Shown: in pieces, positions 8,611 through 16,258 of the stretch
Position numbering within the stretch: position 1 is the first letter of the stretch
How the letters are laid out: the number at the start of each line of letters is the position of its first letter
NCBI GenBank assembly: GCA_964529285.1
Contig: CAZGWK010000007.1
Location: 20,792-84,791, forward strand
DNA from: SURF-21 sp964529285
GTDB taxonomy: Bacteria; Actinomycetota; Geothermincolia; Geothermincolales; RBG-13-55-18
DNA: 64,000 nt
Reading direction: 5' to 3'
The notes under the pieces: model-generated
Database searches by the model: none
What the model was told of the DNA's origin: nothing
What the model saw: the letters and a program-made list of their open reading frames with translations, nothing else
Translations under genes and position numbers: made by a program

Positions 8611-9057
8611 ATGCAAGATACAGACAAGCCGAATATCGGCCGCGGGAAGCGCCTTCTCGGTGTCCTGCTCGGTATGACCGGGGTCGGAACCGCAACCTTC
8701 TGGATCCTCTTCTTCTCCGGCAAGATCCAGGCCACGGAGACCGAACAGGACGAAGCTTTCGAGCGCGCCTTTCCCCTGGCGGATTCCTGGATGAGTGCCC
8801 TGTGCATACTGGCCGCATGGCACCTGTGGCGGGGCGAACGGGAGGGGGAATTCCTGGGAACGGCAGCCGGCAGTTCGCTCGTCTTCCTTGCCCTTATGGA
8901 CATCCTGTATTCCCTCGAGAACCGCAAGTACTGGCCCCTGGACAGCGACCGGGCGACCATGCTGTTCGTGAACCTCTGGACCTTGGGCCTGGGAGCGGCC
9001 GCCCTTTCATATCTGTGGAAAAGCGAGTTCGGCAAGTCTATCGAGCCCGGGGAATAG
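8611..9057 (+). CDS. Small four-helix membrane protein, unknown function
   Basis: Not recognised. The 148-residue protein has about four hydrophobic segments: near 16-35 (LLGVLLGMTGVGTATFWILF), 55-75, 87-105 and 118-136. The loops are charged, with no catalytic or metal motif. ATG 8611 is the only Met ahead of the first helix in this frame, and the longer open frame upstream overlaps the nucleosidase gene. Expression probably comes from a leaderless transcript. Confidence 0.7.
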   Translation: MQDTDKPNIGRGKRLLGVLLGMTGVGTATFWILFFSGKIQATETEQDEAFERAFPLADSWMSALCILAAWHLWRGEREGEFLGTAAGSSLVFLALMDILYSLENRKYWPLDSDRATMLFVNLWTLGLGAAALSYLWKSEFGKSIEPGE

Positions 9058-9153
9058 ATAAAGCTCGTGTAGCCGTCCGGGAAGTATCACTTGCCAACGT
9101 ATGCTCCGGTCGCAGTAAAGACGCGGCTTCTGCTTTTCTTGCCGGCTATGATC

Positions 9154-9468
9154 TTACCCTGCCGCCTGCTTCTTCGCAGAGTAGACTACTACGGCGCCCT
9201 CGGCATCTTTCCCCAGAACGATAGCTCCCCTGACCTTCCTGCCGATGGCGATGGCCCCCGCAGCCCTCAGCAGGCCGACGGAGATAGCGCCCGACGATAC
9301 CAAACCCAATGCTATCGCTCCCGAGGCGACGATCCCCACCGCGAACCTGCCGGAGGCAACAAGGCCTATCGCCGTATCGCCAACGGCGAATATGCCGAAA
9401 CGAAAACCCTCTCCCCTGCTCCACAGGGGTATACCCATGATAGTCTTGGCGGATCTACCTTCTTTCAT
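9154..9468 (-). CDS. Small Gly/Ala/Val-repeat protein, unknown function
   Basis: Not recognised. Most of this 104-residue protein is a run of short repeats of the type FAVG-x-x-A-x-G (FAVGDTAIG, FAVGIVASG, IALGLVSSG, ISVGLLRAAG, IAIGRKVRG, IVLGKDAEG). Hydrophobic residues and Gly/Ala alternate with a hexapeptide-like period. This could form a small beta-solenoid or a membrane-associated glycine-zipper sheet. ATG 9468 has a good ribosome-binding site (GGGAGGCGTAG). It lies just downstream of phaC in the same direction. Confidence 0.65.
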   Translation of the reverse strand: MKEGRSAKTIMGIPLWSRGEGFRFGIFAVGDTAIGLVASGRFAVGIVASGAIALGLVSSGAISVGLLRAAGAIAIGRKVRGAIVLGKDAEGAVVVYSAKKQAAG

Positions 9469-9517
9469 CTACGCCTCCCGTTGTCTCCGCTTCAGCTCGA
9501 GCGGAACCTCCCCGATG

Positions 9518-10783
9518 CTATTTTTTCTCAGGCGATTTCTTCCTCGCCGCTTTCTTCTTGGAGGCGGCGGGCTTTTTTCCCTTCGCGGTCGCCGTCTTTT
9601 TCGCCCCCGCAGCAGCCGGCTTCTTGGCGGGTTTCTTCGCGGGTTTCTTTTCGGGTTCCGGTCCGGTTTCGGCGCCAGCCGCGGGAACCCCGCATACCTG
9701 CTTGCCGTCCCTTTTCTGCGGGCAGCGGGCGATCAGCCACTCAGACACGTTGGGAGCCAGTTCCTTCTGAGACCTCGAGCTTACATAGATGCCGATATGG
9801 CCCCCAGGGAAACTGTAAAGGGTCTTGTCCTCGCTTCCCACCAGGTCGTTAAGGGGTATGGAGCAAGCCGGCGGAACCAGGTGATCCTCGGTGGCGTAGA
9901 TATTGAGCAGGGGCATGGTGATCTTCTTGAGGTCAACGCGCCTGTCGCCGATCTCCAACTCGCCCTTGACCAGCTTGTTGTCCTGGTAAAGGTCCTTGAG
10001 GAACTTGCGGTAAGCCTCCCCTGCCTGGGCCGGGCTGTCGAATATCCATTTCTCCATACGCACGAAGTTGGCCACGGTCGCCGGGTCGTCCAGGTTGTCC
10101 ATGAGCCCCACGTACTTGTCCACCATTAGCTGGAACGGCTTGAGCATGAGAAAACCCACGTTCATGAACTCACCGGGGATGATTCCCATGGTATCCACCA
10201 TGTTGTCGATGTCCATGTACTGGCTCCATACGTTGAGCAGCCCGTCCGTGGTGTGGAAATCGACCGGTGCCACCATGGTGATGAGGTTGCGGATCTTCTC
10301 GGGGTACAGGGCCGAATAGACGACGGTGAAGGTACCGCCCTGGCAAACCCCCAGGAGGTTTATCTTGTCGCATCCCGTGCGCTCGCGTACGAAATCGACG
10401 CAGTCGTTGAGGTAGATGTCGATGTAATCCTCCATGGTCACGTAGAGGTCGCCGTGATCCGGATATCCCCAGTCGATGATGTAGATGTCCAGCCCCCGTC
10501 CCAGCAGGTTGCGTATGAGGCTGCGGTCGGACTGCAGGTCCATCATGTACTGGCGGTTGACCAGAGCGTAGCAGATGAGGACGGGGGTCGGGCAGTTCAG
10601 GTTCTCTCCCGGAAGATAGTGGTAGAGCTTCATCTTATCTTCCTCGAACAGCAGCTCCTTCGGAGTGGGCTCTACCTCTACTTGCGAGATTGTGGTGAGT
10701 ATCTCCGCGCCCTTCACCAGCTTGCGGTTTATATCCTCCAACTCCTCCACGAAGAAGTTTGGGTCCATGAACTCCTTGAACAT
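9518..10783 (-). CDS. phaC: Class III polyhydroxyalkanoate synthase, catalytic subunit, with Lys/Ala/Pro-rich tail
   Basis: Polymerises (R)-3-hydroxyacyl-CoA into polyhydroxyalkanoate on granules together with PhaE. The alpha/beta-hydrolase core has the synthase box GVCQGG with catalytic Cys147, Asp300 in YATEDHLVPP and His329 in PGGHIGIY. The core is about 360 residues, as usual for class III. Residues 371-421 are an added tail of KPAKKPAKK-type repeats rich in Lys, Ala and Pro, like histone H1 C-termini or the nucleoid-binding region of PhaM. ATG 10783 lies two bases after phaE, with GGGGGGATAGAC upstream. Confidence 0.95.
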   Translation of the reverse strand: MFKEFMDPNFFVEELEDINRKLVKGAEILTTISQVEVEPTPKELLFEEDKMKLYHYLPGENLNCPTPVLICYALVNRQYMMDLQSDRSLIRNLLGRGLDIYIIDWGYPDHGDLYVTMEDYIDIYLNDCVDFVRERTGCDKINLLGVCQGGTFTVVYSALYPEKIRNLITMVAPVDFHTTDGLLNVWSQYMDIDNMVDTMGIIPGEFMNVGFLMLKPFQLMVDKYVGLMDNLDDPATVANFVRMEKWIFDSPAQAGEAYRKFLKDLYQDNKLVKGELEIGDRRVDLKKITMPLLNIYATEDHLVPPACSIPLNDLVGSEDKTLYSFPGGHIGIYVSSRSQKELAPNVSEWLIARCPQKRDGKQVCGVPAAGAETGPEPEKKPAKKPAKKPAAAGAKKTATAKGKKPAASKKKAARKKSPEKK

Positions 10784-10785
10784 GT

Positions 10786-11907
10786 CTATCCCTCCCCCCC
10801 GGATCCCTCCAGTTCGTTGAGTTCCTTTCTGAGAGCTCTTACCTCACGCTTCAACCTGTCCACCGTCTTGTAGAGATGATCCATCTCCGAGCGGTTCGGG
10901 AAGGGCAGCTCCTTGGTGGCCTCCTCAACGTATGCCTGGAAATCGCGCCGGAACTGCATCCCTTTATCCACCAACTGCCCCTGCAACTTCGAGAACTCCT
11001 CCGTGCGGAACAGCTCGATGTAGAGCTCCTCGCTGGTCTCCCACCACAGCCGGTAAAGGTCGCGGAATGACATCGCTTCCGCTCCCTCCTCGGCCTGCAT
11101 CGCAGCCAGTTTGTCCTGCAGCCTCTCGAAGGATTTTGCGCCCGCCGCCTGCAGCTCCGCGTAGAACTCCGTCAGCACTATGTTGAACTCCGTCAGTGAA
11201 TCTACCGCATATCTAAGTTTCTCGGCAGCTTCACGGTAATAACCCATGACCGGTGCGCGCAGCAGGCGGCCGAAACTCTCCTCGTATGCTTTTCTCCATC
11301 CCTCGTAGACCTCAGACGCCACCTCCGGCGAGGGCTTCTCCATCCTCATCCCGCTCTCGACCATGCCTCTTCCGAACTCGTACCACGGCGCCCACAGGTG
11401 CAGGAACAGCCCGGAAGCCAGCAGGGGGATCTCCCCGTCATACAGCTCCGCTATCCATTGCAACTGTTCGGGCAGGGCCGGGGCGAACACCTTCTGAACG
11501 ATATCCCTGTATTGCTCGGACCATCTCTCCAATACCTTGCTCATGGCGTCGAAGTCGTACTCCCCACCCTCGCCCATAGTCTTGCGGTAGGCGTCGAACA
11601 TCTCCATCCACATGGCGTAGAGCTGGGAGTAGACATCTGCCGCCTGGAACACCTTCACAAAGGTCTCCGGTCCTATGCCTTCGGCGGGCACCGCGAACTT
11701 ACCCATCATTTCCTGCGCGTACTCCAACCACCGGCGGTAGAATTCCATTGCGTTGGGAAGGGACGCGTCCGCGGCCTTTTCCCCGCCTTTCTGTCCCCAT
11801 GATCCGGCCGTACGGGTCCAGGCATCCATCCAGTCCCTCAACATGCCTGCCTGCGTTTCCTGCCATCTCTTCCACATATCCGGCCACGTACCGGTCCTTT
11901 CTGGCAT
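10786..11907 (-). CDS. phaE: PHA synthase subunit PhaE
   Basis: Non-catalytic partner of PhaC in class III synthases. The protein is about 373 residues, mostly helical and rich in Trp, Tyr and Glu, with long amphipathic stretches and a coiled-coil C-terminus (about 335-370, TVDRLKREVRALRKELNELE). Adjacency to phaC and the WxxW-rich N-terminus fit the PhaE family, which is poorly conserved in sequence. ATG 11907 is chosen because GGAAGGTG lies eight bases upstream; a GTG at 11916 in the same frame is possible. Confidence 0.88.
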   Translation of the reverse strand: MPERTGTWPDMWKRWQETQAGMLRDWMDAWTRTAGSWGQKGGEKAADASLPNAMEFYRRWLEYAQEMMGKFAVPAEGIGPETFVKVFQAADVYSQLYAMWMEMFDAYRKTMGEGGEYDFDAMSKVLERWSEQYRDIVQKVFAPALPEQLQWIAELYDGEIPLLASGLFLHLWAPWYEFGRGMVESGMRMEKPSPEVASEVYEGWRKAYEESFGRLLRAPVMGYYREAAEKLRYAVDSLTEFNIVLTEFYAELQAAGAKSFERLQDKLAAMQAEEGAEAMSFRDLYRLWWETSEELYIELFRTEEFSKLQGQLVDKGMQFRRDFQAYVEEATKELPFPNRSEMDHLYKTVDRLKREVRALRKELNELEGSGGEG

Positions 11908-11927
11908 GATTTTCACCTTCCGTCCCG

Positions 11928-12188
11928 CTATTCCTGCCCCACCAGGTCCTCCATCTTGCGGAGTCCTTCCTCGAGATTGCGGCGTAACTCCTCGCGTCCC
12001 TTATGCATGTTATCCAGCCACTCCATCATAGCCTTCTCGCCTTCTTTTTGCAGCTCTACGCTCTGGTCGAGTAGTGTTTTCCACATCTTCTCCATCTGCT
12101 CCTGCACGGAGTTCATGGCGTCGAATGTCATGAGCATACCCGAGCGCATACCCTCTACTATCATTTTCTGCATGGTTTTCTGTTCCAT
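11928..12188 (-). CDS. Small phasin-like helical protein
   Basis: An 86-residue protein that is one long charged amphipathic helix (DAMNSVQEQMEKMWKTLLDQ). It is the first gene of the PHA operon, 20 bp before phaE. Size, composition and position match phasins or PhaE-like granule proteins that coat PHA inclusions, but family membership is inferred. ATG 12188 follows AAGGAGGGGAAGAAA. An upstream ATG at 12215 would place that ribosome-binding site inside the gene. Confidence 0.72.
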   Translation of the reverse strand: MEQKTMQKMIVEGMRSGMLMTFDAMNSVQEQMEKMWKTLLDQSVELQKEGEKAMMEWLDNMHKGREELRRNLEEGLRKMEDLVGQE

Positions 12189-12390
12189 TTTCTTCCCCTC
12201 CTTCCCTACGCTCATAGTCTTGTCTACCTCTATGATTCCTTTTTACCGCTCTACGTAAACATGCGCCATGGGCAGGGTCAGATACCCTTGATCAGCTTAC
12301 TCCTGCAGTATCGCTTTGCGCTCCGCCGTTCCGAAAAACTCGCTTTTTAACAGCTGGGCTGACCGATTCTCACTCCAGGGGGTTTTAAGG

Positions 12391-12396
12391 TATATT
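12391..12396 (+). promoter_or_regulatory. -10 box for the 12455 lipoprotein gene
   Basis: TATATT at 12391-12396 would start transcription near 12403, leaving a leader of about 50 nt before GTG 12455. The -35 region is not recognisable. Confidence 0.35.
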
Positions 12397-12454
12397 AATG
12401 CAATGTCGGCCGTGCGTTCGGATCAAGGAGCGGACCTTGCAAGGGGTGAATGCC

Positions 12455-12922
12455 GTGAAACGTGAACTCAAGATCCTGCTCGTCGCGCTTATGCTTTCGA
12501 TCGCGTGCGCTTCCCCGCTCTTAGCTGGATGCGGGAGCGCAGATCCCGGCGATTACGAACGCGAGGTAAGCGAGCTCAATGAAACCGCCGCCGAGCTGCG
12601 GGAGGAAGCATCCCACCACCTTGCCGAGGAAGGACCCGCATCAGGGGAAGAGGGGATCGAAACTCTGGTTCTTGCACTCGAAGAAGTGGTCATTTCGTTG
12701 CGGGAGATGGTGAACGAACTGGAGGGCGTAAAGGTGCCGCAAGGCATGGAGGACTTTCACCACGCACTGGTGGAATCATACCACTCCGAAACAGCCTTTT
12801 ACGAAGGTATTGCGGCCACCCTCGAGCCAGGCAGTTCGCATGCAGAGGGTGAAAACCATGCAGACGGGGAGCATGACGGACAACAGGAGGAGGAAAACCA
12901 CGCAGACAGCGACAGCCACTGA
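12455..12922 (+). CDS. Lipoprotein with His/Asp/Glu-rich C-terminus
   Basis: Not assigned to a family. The 155-residue protein has a signal peptide ending in the lipobox LLAGC (Cys26). An amphipathic helical region at about 35-120 (VSELNETAAELREEAS) follows, then an acidic His-rich tail (HADGEHDGQQEEENHADSD) that could bind divalent metals outside the cell. GTG 12455 is preferred because AAGGGGTG lies just upstream and the signal peptide begins directly; the open frame extends up to 12398. It is monocistronic. Confidence 0.75.
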   Translation: MKRELKILLVALMLSIACASPLLAGCGSADPGDYEREVSELNETAAELREEASHHLAEEGPASGEEGIETLVLALEEVVISLREMVNELEGVKVPQGMEDFHHALVESYHSETAFYEGIAATLEPGSSHAEGENHADGEHDGQQEEENHADSDSH

Positions 12923-12964
12923 TATGTGGCCGCCTCCCGCCGTCATGCCGAAGGCCTGCGGGTG

Positions 12965-12970
12965 TATAAT
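12965..12970 (+). promoter_or_regulatory. -10 box for the 13017 iron-sulfur protein gene
   Basis: A perfect TATAAT lies 46 bp ahead of the ATG at 13017, with a strong ribosome-binding site (CAAGGAGTG) between them. No clear -35 box is seen. Confidence 0.45.
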
Positions 12971-13016
12971 CAATACGTTCACCCGGCAACGGATAGCTTG
13001 AGCAAGGAGTGCTTTT

Positions 13017-14018
13017 ATGAACGAAGGGGACCTCTACGAAAAGCTGGCGGAACGCATCCTTACCAAGGGAAGCAGTTTTATCCCGCAACTTTTCCGCATG
13101 ATCGCCGACGAAGAGGAGGCGCGTATACTGCTGGCCACTCCCGGCACGGCCGAGGAACTGGCCGAGAAGCTCGACGCCAGCGTGCAGGACTTGCAGGGGA
13201 AGCTCTATCTCCTTTACCGCAAGGGCCTCTTGTTCAAATCCCAAAAACCGCAGGGCACGCTCTATCGCATGTGTCGTGACATCACCCAGTTCCACGACGC
13301 CACCATCCTCTGGGACGGCGTGACTGACGAGTACCTCGAACTCTGGAAGCGCCAGACCCTGGAAGAGCTTCCGGACTACATCAACATGGTCAGCATGGTG
13401 CTGCCCAAACCCTTGACCCGGGTAGTGCCGGTCAACCAACCGGTGGAGGCGCGCAGCAGTATACTCGCCTTTGAGGACGTTGAGCAGATAATCCGGGATG
13501 CCGGCCGGCTCGCGGTTGCTAAATGCACATGCCGCCTGGTTGACGGCAAGTGCGGCAAGCCCGTGGATGTCTGCCTGCAGCTTGGTAAGGCCGCTGATTA
13601 CGCCATAGACAGGGGAAGCGGCCGTGAGATAGACGTTGACGAGGCCATGGAGATAATCCGCATCTCCGAGGAGGCCGGGCTCGTCCACGTAGCCATGAAC
13701 AAGGCCTATGGTAGCCATATCATCTGCAATTGCTGCGATGACTGCTGCGTAGCGTTCGGCCTGCCCATAGACCCCACAAAGATCGTCGACCCCAGCCGCT
13801 TCCAGGCGGTTGTGGACGAAGAAGCGTGCAGCGGCTGCGGCGAATGCGTCGACCGCTGTTTCTTCGATGCCATCACCTTGCTTGAACGCGACGGCGAGGA
13901 GGTCTCCAACATCTCCGCGGATAAGTGTATGGGGTGCGGCCTCTGCCAGGTAACCTGCCCCGAGGATGCCATCAGCCTGGTGGTGGTGCGCGAGGAGGAC
14001 TTCGTCCCCAACTTCTAA
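13017..14018 (+). CDS. Multi-cysteine protein with C-terminal 2x[4Fe-4S] ferredoxin domain
   Basis: The 333-residue cytoplasmic protein is probably an electron-transfer or redox-sensing protein. Residues 1-90 look like a winged-helix fold (TAEELAEKLDASVQDLQGKL). The middle has CTC at 170-172, Cys179 and Cys186, then HIICNCCDDCC at 234-244, enough cysteines for a further metal centre. The C-terminus is a bacterial-type dicluster ferredoxin, with Cys271/274/277/281 and Cys304/307/310/314. Related proteins occur in strict anaerobes, but no partner gene is adjacent. Transcription ends at the perfect hairpin 14021-14048. Confidence 0.82.
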   Translation: MNEGDLYEKLAERILTKGSSFIPQLFRMIADEEEARILLATPGTAEELAEKLDASVQDLQGKLYLLYRKGLLFKSQKPQGTLYRMCRDITQFHDATILWDGVTDEYLELWKRQTLEELPDYINMVSMVLPKPLTRVVPVNQPVEARSSILAFEDVEQIIRDAGRLAVAKCTCRLVDGKCGKPVDVCLQLGKAADYAIDRGSGREIDVDEAMEIIRISEEAGLVHVAMNKAYGSHIICNCCDDCCVAFGLPIDPTKIVDPSRFQAVVDEEACSGCGECVDRCFFDAITLLERDGEEVSNISADKCMGCGLCQVTCPEDAISLVVVREEDFVPNF

Positions 14019-14020
14019 AA

Positions 14021-14048
14021 AAAGGGCGGGGAGCGCTCCCCGCCCTTT
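14021..14048. terminator. Bidirectional terminator between converging genes
   Basis: A perfect 28-bp palindrome whose arm is AAAGGGCGGGGAGC is preceded by A residues and followed by T residues. It sits between the stop codons of the 13017 (+) and 14065 (-) genes, so it can end transcription on both strands. Confidence 0.88.
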
Positions 14049-14064
14049 CTAAAGCGACGTTTTC

Positions 14065-14913
14065 TTACGCGTTCAGCCAGACCGCTGCATTGGTGATGCA
14101 GTACTCCTCCGGCCGCTCCTTGGTAGTGCAGCGGAAGATGATCTTATCGTCGGACTCCTTCCACATCTGGGTCACGATGGTGTCTCCGGGCCAAACCGGA
14201 CGGCTGAAGCGCACCTTGATGGCCTTGAACTTGGCCGGATCGTTGTCGCAGTACTCCCGCAGTACCGCACGACCCGCGTGGCCGAAAGTGCACAGTCCGT
14301 GAAGTATAGGCCTGTCGAACCCGGCCATGGCGGCGAAATTGGGATCGACGTGCAGTGGATTAAGGTCGCCCGAGAGGCGGTAAATCATGGCCTGTATTGT
14401 TAGCGTCTCCATCTCCACGACCTTGTCGGGATCACGCTCGGGAGGCTCGTTGCCCGGCTCCGGCCCACGCTCTCCACCGAACCCGCCTTCTCCACGGATG
14501 AAGCTGGAGAACTTGTTGTAGAAAACCACGTCGCCCGCTTCGTCTACCGTGTCCGCATCCAGCTCGATTACCGCGCCCTTGGTCTTGTCCCAGACCGCCG
14601 CCACCTTGGGCTTGGTGGTAAGCTTGCCGCTGGTGGGAATGGGCTTGCGTATCTCCAGGTATTGCTCGCCGTGGACCAGCATCACCAGGTTGATATCGAC
14701 TCCCTCTACTGCGATCAGGCCCATGAGGGCGGGGAAGGGAGGGATAACCCCAAAGGTGGGCAATGCCTCCAGGTTGTTCTCGTATACATACTTGAGCTCT
14801 TCCGTCTCGTAGCCGGCCCCTATCCCCAGGGCGTAGAGTATGACGTCCCGGGTGGTGTAATCGTAATCCAGCGGCGGGAGTTCCTTCCCAATTACTGCAA
14901 GATCTATCGGCAT
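14065..14913 (-). CDS. MaoC-family (R)-specific enoyl-CoA hydratase (hydratase 2 type)
   Basis: Hydrates trans-2-enoyl-CoA to (R)-3-hydroxyacyl-CoA. The 282-residue double hot-dog protein matches the hydratase-2 part of multifunctional enzyme type 2. Its C-terminal half carries the catalytic signature with Asp183 and His188 (SGDLNPLHVDP), followed by RPILHGLCTFG. It is paired with the SDR gene just upstream (38 bp), which acts on the same (R)-3-hydroxyacyl-CoA. The nearby PHA synthase could use this product. Start ATG 14913 follows AAGGGGTTGATAAC. Confidence 0.9.
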   Translation of the reverse strand: MPIDLAVIGKELPPLDYDYTTRDVILYALGIGAGYETEELKYVYENNLEALPTFGVIPPFPALMGLIAVEGVDINLVMLVHGEQYLEIRKPIPTSGKLTTKPKVAAVWDKTKGAVIELDADTVDEAGDVVFYNKFSSFIRGEGGFGGERGPEPGNEPPERDPDKVVEMETLTIQAMIYRLSGDLNPLHVDPNFAAMAGFDRPILHGLCTFGHAGRAVLREYCDNDPAKFKAIKVRFSRPVWPGDTIVTQMWKESDDKIIFRCTTKERPEEYCITNAAVWLNA

Positions 14914-14951
14914 GTTATCAACCCCTTAGTATTTCGGGCTCCGGCTTGCCT

Positions 14952-15863
14952 CTAGCTGATGTTCATCCTGCCGAGTACGGCCCCGGTCTGCTCGGTAGCG
15001 CTACCGTATGGGGAGGCCCCGTCAAGGCTGGTGATCTTGTCGACGTTATCGTCGATCATCTCCAGGGTTATGGGTTTGTTCACGTCGAACATGACGCCTT
15101 GGCCCTCGACGAAAGCTATACGGCTGAAGTAGCCACCACCGGCCGAGAAGGTGTACCCGGAGAAATTGCAGTTCTCGGAGCATACCCAGGCCACTATGGG
15201 CGCGACGAACTCGGGCTTGAGGACCTCCAGCAGGTTGGGCGGCAGAACGGTGGCGGTCATACGCGTCCCGGCGATGGGAACGATTACGTTGGCCATGATG
15301 TTGTACTTGGCCCCCTCCTGCTTGAGCACGTGCATGAGGCCGATGATACCCATCTTTGCCGCACCGTAGTTGGCCTGCCCGAAGTTGCCGTAAACGCCCG
15401 CCGCCGATGCCGCGGAGATGATACGGCCGTAGGAGTTCTCGCGCATGTGGGGGAAAGCCGCCTTTGAACAGAAGAAAGTGCCATCAAGGTGAACCGCCTT
15501 GACCTTCTCGTAGTCCTCCATTTCCATCTTGATGAAGCTCTTGTCGCGCAGGATACCGGCGTTGTTGACCAGGATATCGATCTTGCCGTAAGAGTCCAGG
15601 GCCGTCTTGATGATATTTGAGGCGCCCTCCCAATCGGCGACGCTGTTGAAGTTGGGAACGGCCTCCCCCCCGGCGTCCTTGATCTCCTGACAGACTTTCT
15701 CCGCTGCAGTGTGCCCGGAACCTGTACCGTCGAAGGCTCCACCAAGATCGTTCACCACGACCTTGGCCCCACGGCTGGCAAGGAGCAAGGCGTATTCCCT
15801 ACCCAGGCCGCCGCCGGCCCCGGTCACTACTGCGACGCGGTCATCAAATCTTACCTCTGCCAT
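14952..15863 (-). CDS. (R)-3-hydroxyacyl-CoA dehydrogenase, SDR family (multifunctional enzyme 2 type)
   Basis: An NAD(P)-dependent oxidoreductase interconverting (R)-3-hydroxyacyl-CoA and 3-ketoacyl-CoA. The 303-residue protein has the cofactor loop TGAGGGLG at 14-21, NNAG at 100-103 and the Tyr166/Lys170 pair in YGAAK. The insert after the second strand (GGAFDGTGSG) and the TFSAGGGYF C-terminus are typical of peroxisomal-type multifunctional enzyme SDR domains. Start ATG 15863 follows AAGGAGAGGG; the open frame upstream is longer but has no ribosome-binding site. It is co-transcribed with the MaoC gene. Confidence 0.9.
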   Translation of the reverse strand: MAEVRFDDRVAVVTGAGGGLGREYALLLASRGAKVVVNDLGGAFDGTGSGHTAAEKVCQEIKDAGGEAVPNFNSVADWEGASNIIKTALDSYGKIDILVNNAGILRDKSFIKMEMEDYEKVKAVHLDGTFFCSKAAFPHMRENSYGRIISAASAAGVYGNFGQANYGAAKMGIIGLMHVLKQEGAKYNIMANVIVPIAGTRMTATVLPPNLLEVLKPEFVAPIVAWVCSENCNFSGYTFSAGGGYFSRIAFVEGQGVMFDVNKPITLEMIDDNVDKITSLDGASPYGSATEQTGAVLGRMNIS

Positions 15864-16258
15864 AAACCCTCTCCTTTCCTTCCTCGGGGGACCGTCCCCC
15901 ACGGTTTCTCAATCCAGGATAACGGGCACGAGCCAGGGACGAATTCTCCTCGGTTATTCTCCCTGAACTGCGCATTACCCGGTGCGAGCCGCATGCGCGG
16001 CTTTTATATTATATACCGGTTGCCGCCCATGTTACAGGATGTCGCGCCATCCCGGAGAAAGTGCCTCACCTGTCTCCCGAACAATACAATGGCGGAAGCG
16101 GCGTTACGATATTAACATAAACACAACTTAATATCATGCAGCGTGCGGGTCCCAGTTTGCGATATTCGCTGCAACACTTGCCGCATGTGCGCCTTGATCT
16201 ATAATAGTGGCGTAGAGCATCGAGGAGACCGCGAAAATCGCTGCAAGAGGGATATAAC
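15864..16258. other. Divergent intergenic region with promoters on both strands
   Basis: No gene seen. On the minus strand TATAAT at 16008-16013 could drive the SDR-MaoC pair, though its -35 is weak. The plus-strand promoter at 16178-16205 serves the PrcB-like lipoprotein. The middle is locally AT-rich (16090-16135). Confidence 0.5.
16178..16205 (+). promoter_or_regulatory. Promoter of the PrcB-like lipoprotein gene
   Basis: TTGCCG (16178-16183), a 16-bp spacer and a perfect TATAAT (16200-16205) lie about 54 bp ahead of ATG 16259, giving a leader of roughly 47 nt with an AAGAGGG ribosome-binding site. Confidence 0.6.

Noticed and set aside
12690..13718. 342-codon minus-strand frame across the lipoprotein and ferredoxin-like genes
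   Set aside because: It covers two genes with clear signals on the other strand and has no motif.
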